DNA from: Tectiglobus sp965223355
Lineage (GTDB): Bacteria > Pseudomonadota > Alphaproteobacteria > Rhizobiales > Hyphomicrobiaceae
Reading direction: 5' to 3'
Assembly (NCBI GenBank): GCA_965223355.1
Contig: CBDCWE010000003.1
Coordinates: 4,154,001 to 4,218,000 of the forward strand
Length of the DNA stretch: 64,000 bases
Below are positions 61,679 through 64,000 of this stretch, in pieces. The notes beneath the pieces are model-generated. The model was given only the letters and a program-made list of their open reading frames with translations, was not told where the DNA came from and searched no databases. The position numbers and the translations under genes were made by a program. How positions within the stretch are numbered: position 1 is the first letter of the stretch; each line of letters opens with the position of its first letter.

Positions 61679-62965
61679 GTGAGCGTTCAAGAGCAGACAG
61701 GCGAGACCATCGGCATTGTCGCCGGCGCCGGCAATGTTCCGATCGAAATTGCCGAGGCCATTGAAGCATCGGGCAAACGGGCCTACGTGCTGGCCATTGA
61801 CCCAGCGGCATCCCCTGACATCGCCAGGTTCTCACATGAGCGCATAGCGATTGGTCAAATCGGGCGGATGATCCGGCTGCTGCGCGCCAACACGAATGGC
61901 AAAATCGTGATCAGTGGGAGTTTGAGCCGGCCGGATCTGCGCACCCTCAATGTCGACTTCGGCTTCTTTTGGCATTTGCGCCGGATTATCGCCCTGATGC
62001 GCGGCGGCGATGATCGCGTGCTGCGCTTGGTCATCCGGTTCTACGAGCAATGCGGCTTCGAAGTGCTGGGCATTGGCGACGTTGCGCCCGGCCTGCTGGC
62101 CCAGCGCGGCACCATTGTCGGCCATGCCCCACAGCCCGAGCAACGCCAAGCCGCACAACTCGGCTTCAACATCATCGCCCAACTCGGCGCATTCGATATC
62201 GGCCAGGCGATCGTGCTCGACAATCAGGCCGTGCACGCCATTGAGGCCGTCGAAGGCACCGACGCGATGCTGTCGAGACTGGCTTGCGAACAACCGCCGG
62301 ACGCCGTCAACGCGCCAGTGCTGGTCAAGGCCACCAAGCCGGATCAGGAATTGCGGGTCGACCTGCCAACGATCGGCGCGCGCACCATCGAAGCCTGTCA
62401 AAAGGCGGGCATCGCCATGGTTGCAATCGAGGCGGGCCGCAGTGTCATTGCCGAGCGCGCGCGCACGCTCAGCGTTGCCGCCGAAGCGGGCGTGAGCATT
62501 GTTGGTCTCAGCCGCGAGCCGGCGCAGCGACCGCCGTTGCACCGCTCCAGCGCCACATTGCCATACAAACTCACCTGCCTGACCAAGGTCACGCCGGACA
62601 AGACATCCCGCACCGATGCGCAGTTTGCCCTGCGCACAGCGCCGGTGCTGTTGCAATGGGGCGCCAGCGCGAGCCTGGTCGTGAGCCGCCAACAAGTTCT
62701 CGCGGTCGGCGTCGACGAGCCGGCAATGGCGGTGGTTGCGCGCGCTGCCGGCCGCAAACAATGGAGCGATCGCAAGCGTAACAAGCGCCGTGGCCTGGTC
62801 GCGCTATCGGGACAATCACCGGTCGATGCGGCTCTGATTTCGCAAATTGCGGCGGCGCGGTTCACCGGGCTTGTGCTCGATGGCTGTCCGGGCGATGACA
62901 TGGCCCTGGCGGCCTTGATTCGCCAAGCGGATAGGGACGCGCTCTTCATCGTGGTAAGGCCATGA
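61679..62965 (+). CDS. lpxI: UDP-2,3-diacylglucosamine diphosphatase LpxI with duplicated C-terminal domain
   Basis: LpxI hydrolyses UDP-2,3-diacylglucosamine to lipid X in bacteria lacking LpxH. A GTG start gives 428 aa, against about 270-285 in typical LpxI. The N-domain starts ETIGIVAGAGNVPIEIAEA. The catalytic C-domain (about 175-277) has AVEGTDAML and LRVDLPTIGARTIEA, with the expected catalytic aspartate in RVDLP. Residues about 330-426 resemble a second, decayed C-domain (RQQVLAVGVDEPAM, then GLVALSGQSP) without the aspartate motif. No clear ribosome site is seen. lpxB overlaps the stop. Confidence 0.9.
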   Translation: MSVQEQTGETIGIVAGAGNVPIEIAEAIEASGKRAYVLAIDPAASPDIARFSHERIAIGQIGRMIRLLRANTNGKIVISGSLSRPDLRTLNVDFGFFWHLRRIIALMRGGDDRVLRLVIRFYEQCGFEVLGIGDVAPGLLAQRGTIVGHAPQPEQRQAAQLGFNIIAQLGAFDIGQAIVLDNQAVHAIEAVEGTDAMLSRLACEQPPDAVNAPVLVKATKPDQELRVDLPTIGARTIEACQKAGIAMVAIEAGRSVIAERARTLSVAAEAGVSIVGLSREPAQRPPLHRSSATLPYKLTCLTKVTPDKTSRTDAQFALRTAPVLLQWGASASLVVSRQQVLAVGVDEPAMAVVARAAGRKQWSDRKRNKRRGLVALSGQSPVDAALISQIAAARFTGLVLDGCPGDDMALAALIRQADRDALFIVVRP

Positions 62966-64000
62966 CGACGGCAGGTTCGATCTTCATCGTCGTCGGCGAG
63001 CATTCAGGTGATGCGCTGGGTGCCAAGCTGATCGATGCTCTCAACGCGATATCCGATGCGCCGCTGCACTTTTCCGGTGTCGGCGGCGATCTGATGGCGC
63101 AGCGCGGTTTCCAGTCGCTGTTCGTGATGACCGACGTCGCCGTCATGGGGCCGATGGCGATCCTGGCGAAGCTGCCGAAGATCGTGCGGCGCGTCTATCA
63201 GACGGTTGATGCGGCCGTGGCCGCCAACCCCGACCTAGTGATCATTATCGATAGTCCGGAGTTCACCCATCCGATTGCCAAGCGCATTCGCAGGCGCCGC
63301 CCGGAGATCCCGATCATCGACTATGTGAGCCCGACCGTTTGGGCGTGGCGCCCGGGCCGGGCGCGAAAAATGAAACCCTATGTCGATCATCTGCTGGCTC
63401 TGCTGCCGTTCGAGCCCGACGCCCATCGCCGCCTTGGCGGCCCGCCGTGTACCTACGTTGGCCACCCGATGATCGAACGCATGGATTGGATCAGGTCGCA
63501 GGACCCTGCCGCCCTTGCCGAGCGGCTCGGGATTGCTGCCGATGCCGTTCCGGTTGCGGTGCTACCCGGCAGCAGGCGGTCCGAAGTGGCCCGTCTGCTG
63601 GACGTCTTCGGTGCGACGGTGGCAGATCTCAAGGCCGGTGTTCGCAATCTGGAAGTTCTGTTACCCGCGGTCCCGCACCTAACCGATGAGATCGCGGTGA
63701 GGACGGCAAACTGGCCGATGCCGGTCCACATTCTGGTGGGAGAAGATGACAAGTTCGCAGCATTCCGGTTGGCCCGAGCCGCGTTAGCTGCGTCCGGAAC
63801 CGTGACGCTGGAATTGGCGCTTGCGGGCACTCCGATGGTTGTAGCCTACCGTGTCGATCCCATCGCCGCGCAGCTTCGTTTTCTGGTCACCGTGCCGTCG
63901 TTCGCTTTGGCAAATCTCATTCTCGACCAACGCGCCTTTCCCGAACTGATGCAGGAAGATTGCACGGTGGAAAAACTGGCGCCGGCGGTGGCTGCCCTGC
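62962..64000 (+). CDS. lpxB: Lipid-A-disaccharide synthase (5' part)
   Basis: This glycosyltransferase joins lipid X and UDP-diacylglucosamine. The start MTTAGSIFIVVGEHSGDALG overlaps the lpxI stop (ATGA). 346 codons are visible before the window ends, so a few tens of residues are missing. GT-B motifs are present: GEHSGD near the N-terminus, VMGPMAILAKLPKI, YVSPTVWAWRPGRARK, LLPGSRRSEV-type (VLPGSRRSEVARL) and SGTVTLELALAGTPMVVAYR. Confidence 0.94.
   Translation, partial: MTTAGSIFIVVGEHSGDALGAKLIDALNAISDAPLHFSGVGGDLMAQRGFQSLFVMTDVAVMGPMAILAKLPKIVRRVYQTVDAAVAANPDLVIIIDSPEFTHPIAKRIRRRRPEIPIIDYVSPTVWAWRPGRARKMKPYVDHLLALLPFEPDAHRRLGGPPCTYVGHPMIERMDWIRSQDPAALAERLGIAADAVPVAVLPGSRRSEVARLLDVFGATVADLKAGVRNLEVLLPAVPHLTDEIAVRTANWPMPVHILVGEDDKFAAFRLARAALAASGTVTLELALAGTPMVVAYRVDPIAAQLRFLVTVPSFALANLILDQRAFPELMQEDCTVEKLAPAVAAL

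Overview
The window is GC-rich alphaproteobacterial chromosome, most likely from the Hyphomicrobiales (Rhizobiales). The basis for this is gene order and family type: lon-hupB-tRNAs-nuoA-N-birA-rnj-mce-DUF1467-proS-lol-dnaE, then rpsB-tsf-pyrH-frr-uppS-cdsA-dxr-rseP-bamA-lpxD-fabZ-lpxA-lpxI-lpxB, together with RNase J, short-type ProRS, and NuoE and RpsB carrying the same C-terminal add-on domain. I cannot name a genus. Almost everything is core metabolism. There is no rRNA, CRISPR array, prophage or intact insertion sequence.

Layout. 1-5.5 kb: the end of parC, converging on bpt, then a leftward cysK-alaX-sseA cluster. 5.8-17.2 kb: an outer-membrane barrel protein, tRNA-Leu, the protein-folding and proteolysis block tig-clpP-clpX-lon, hupB, tRNA-Val, tRNA-Asp and a Bcr/CflA-type exporter. 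17.3-19 kb: a DUF1932 dehydrogenase and an IS110-type transposase relic. 19-35.9 kb: the 14-gene complex I set (nuoA-N), split between nuoD and nuoE by repeats and an unrelated membrane-protein gene, with two further small membrane ORFs inside it. 36-46.9 kb: birA, RNase J, methylmalonyl-CoA epimerase, DUF1467, proS, a LolDF-type lipoprotein exporter and dnaE. 47-64 kb: a secreted Arg/Cys-rich protein, the translation genes rpsB-tsf-pyrH-frr, isoprenoid and phospholipid genes (uppS, cdsA, dxr), then outer-membrane and lipid A biogenesis (rseP, bamA, lpxD, fabZ, lpxA, lpxI, lpxB; lpxB runs off the end).

The most unusual content lies between the genes. At least three families of short, highly palindromic, non-coding repeats are scattered through the window. 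Many begin and end in the tetranucleotide CTAG. At eight genes (bpt, clpX, the DUF1932 gene, nuoD, the 22.3-kb membrane protein, tsf, bamA, lpxA) the TAG stop codon is itself part of the border CTAG of such an element. Two elements look like reciprocal chimeras of two families. This is a coherent repeat system that the protein annotation does not explain. A separate 164-bp element with 31-bp imperfect terminal inverted repeats starts on the last base of the lolD stop codon.

Protein-level oddities are an LpxI enlarged by a decayed second copy of its own C-terminal domain, and the same roughly 70-residue helix-hairpin-helix-like tail on both NuoE and ribosomal protein S2.
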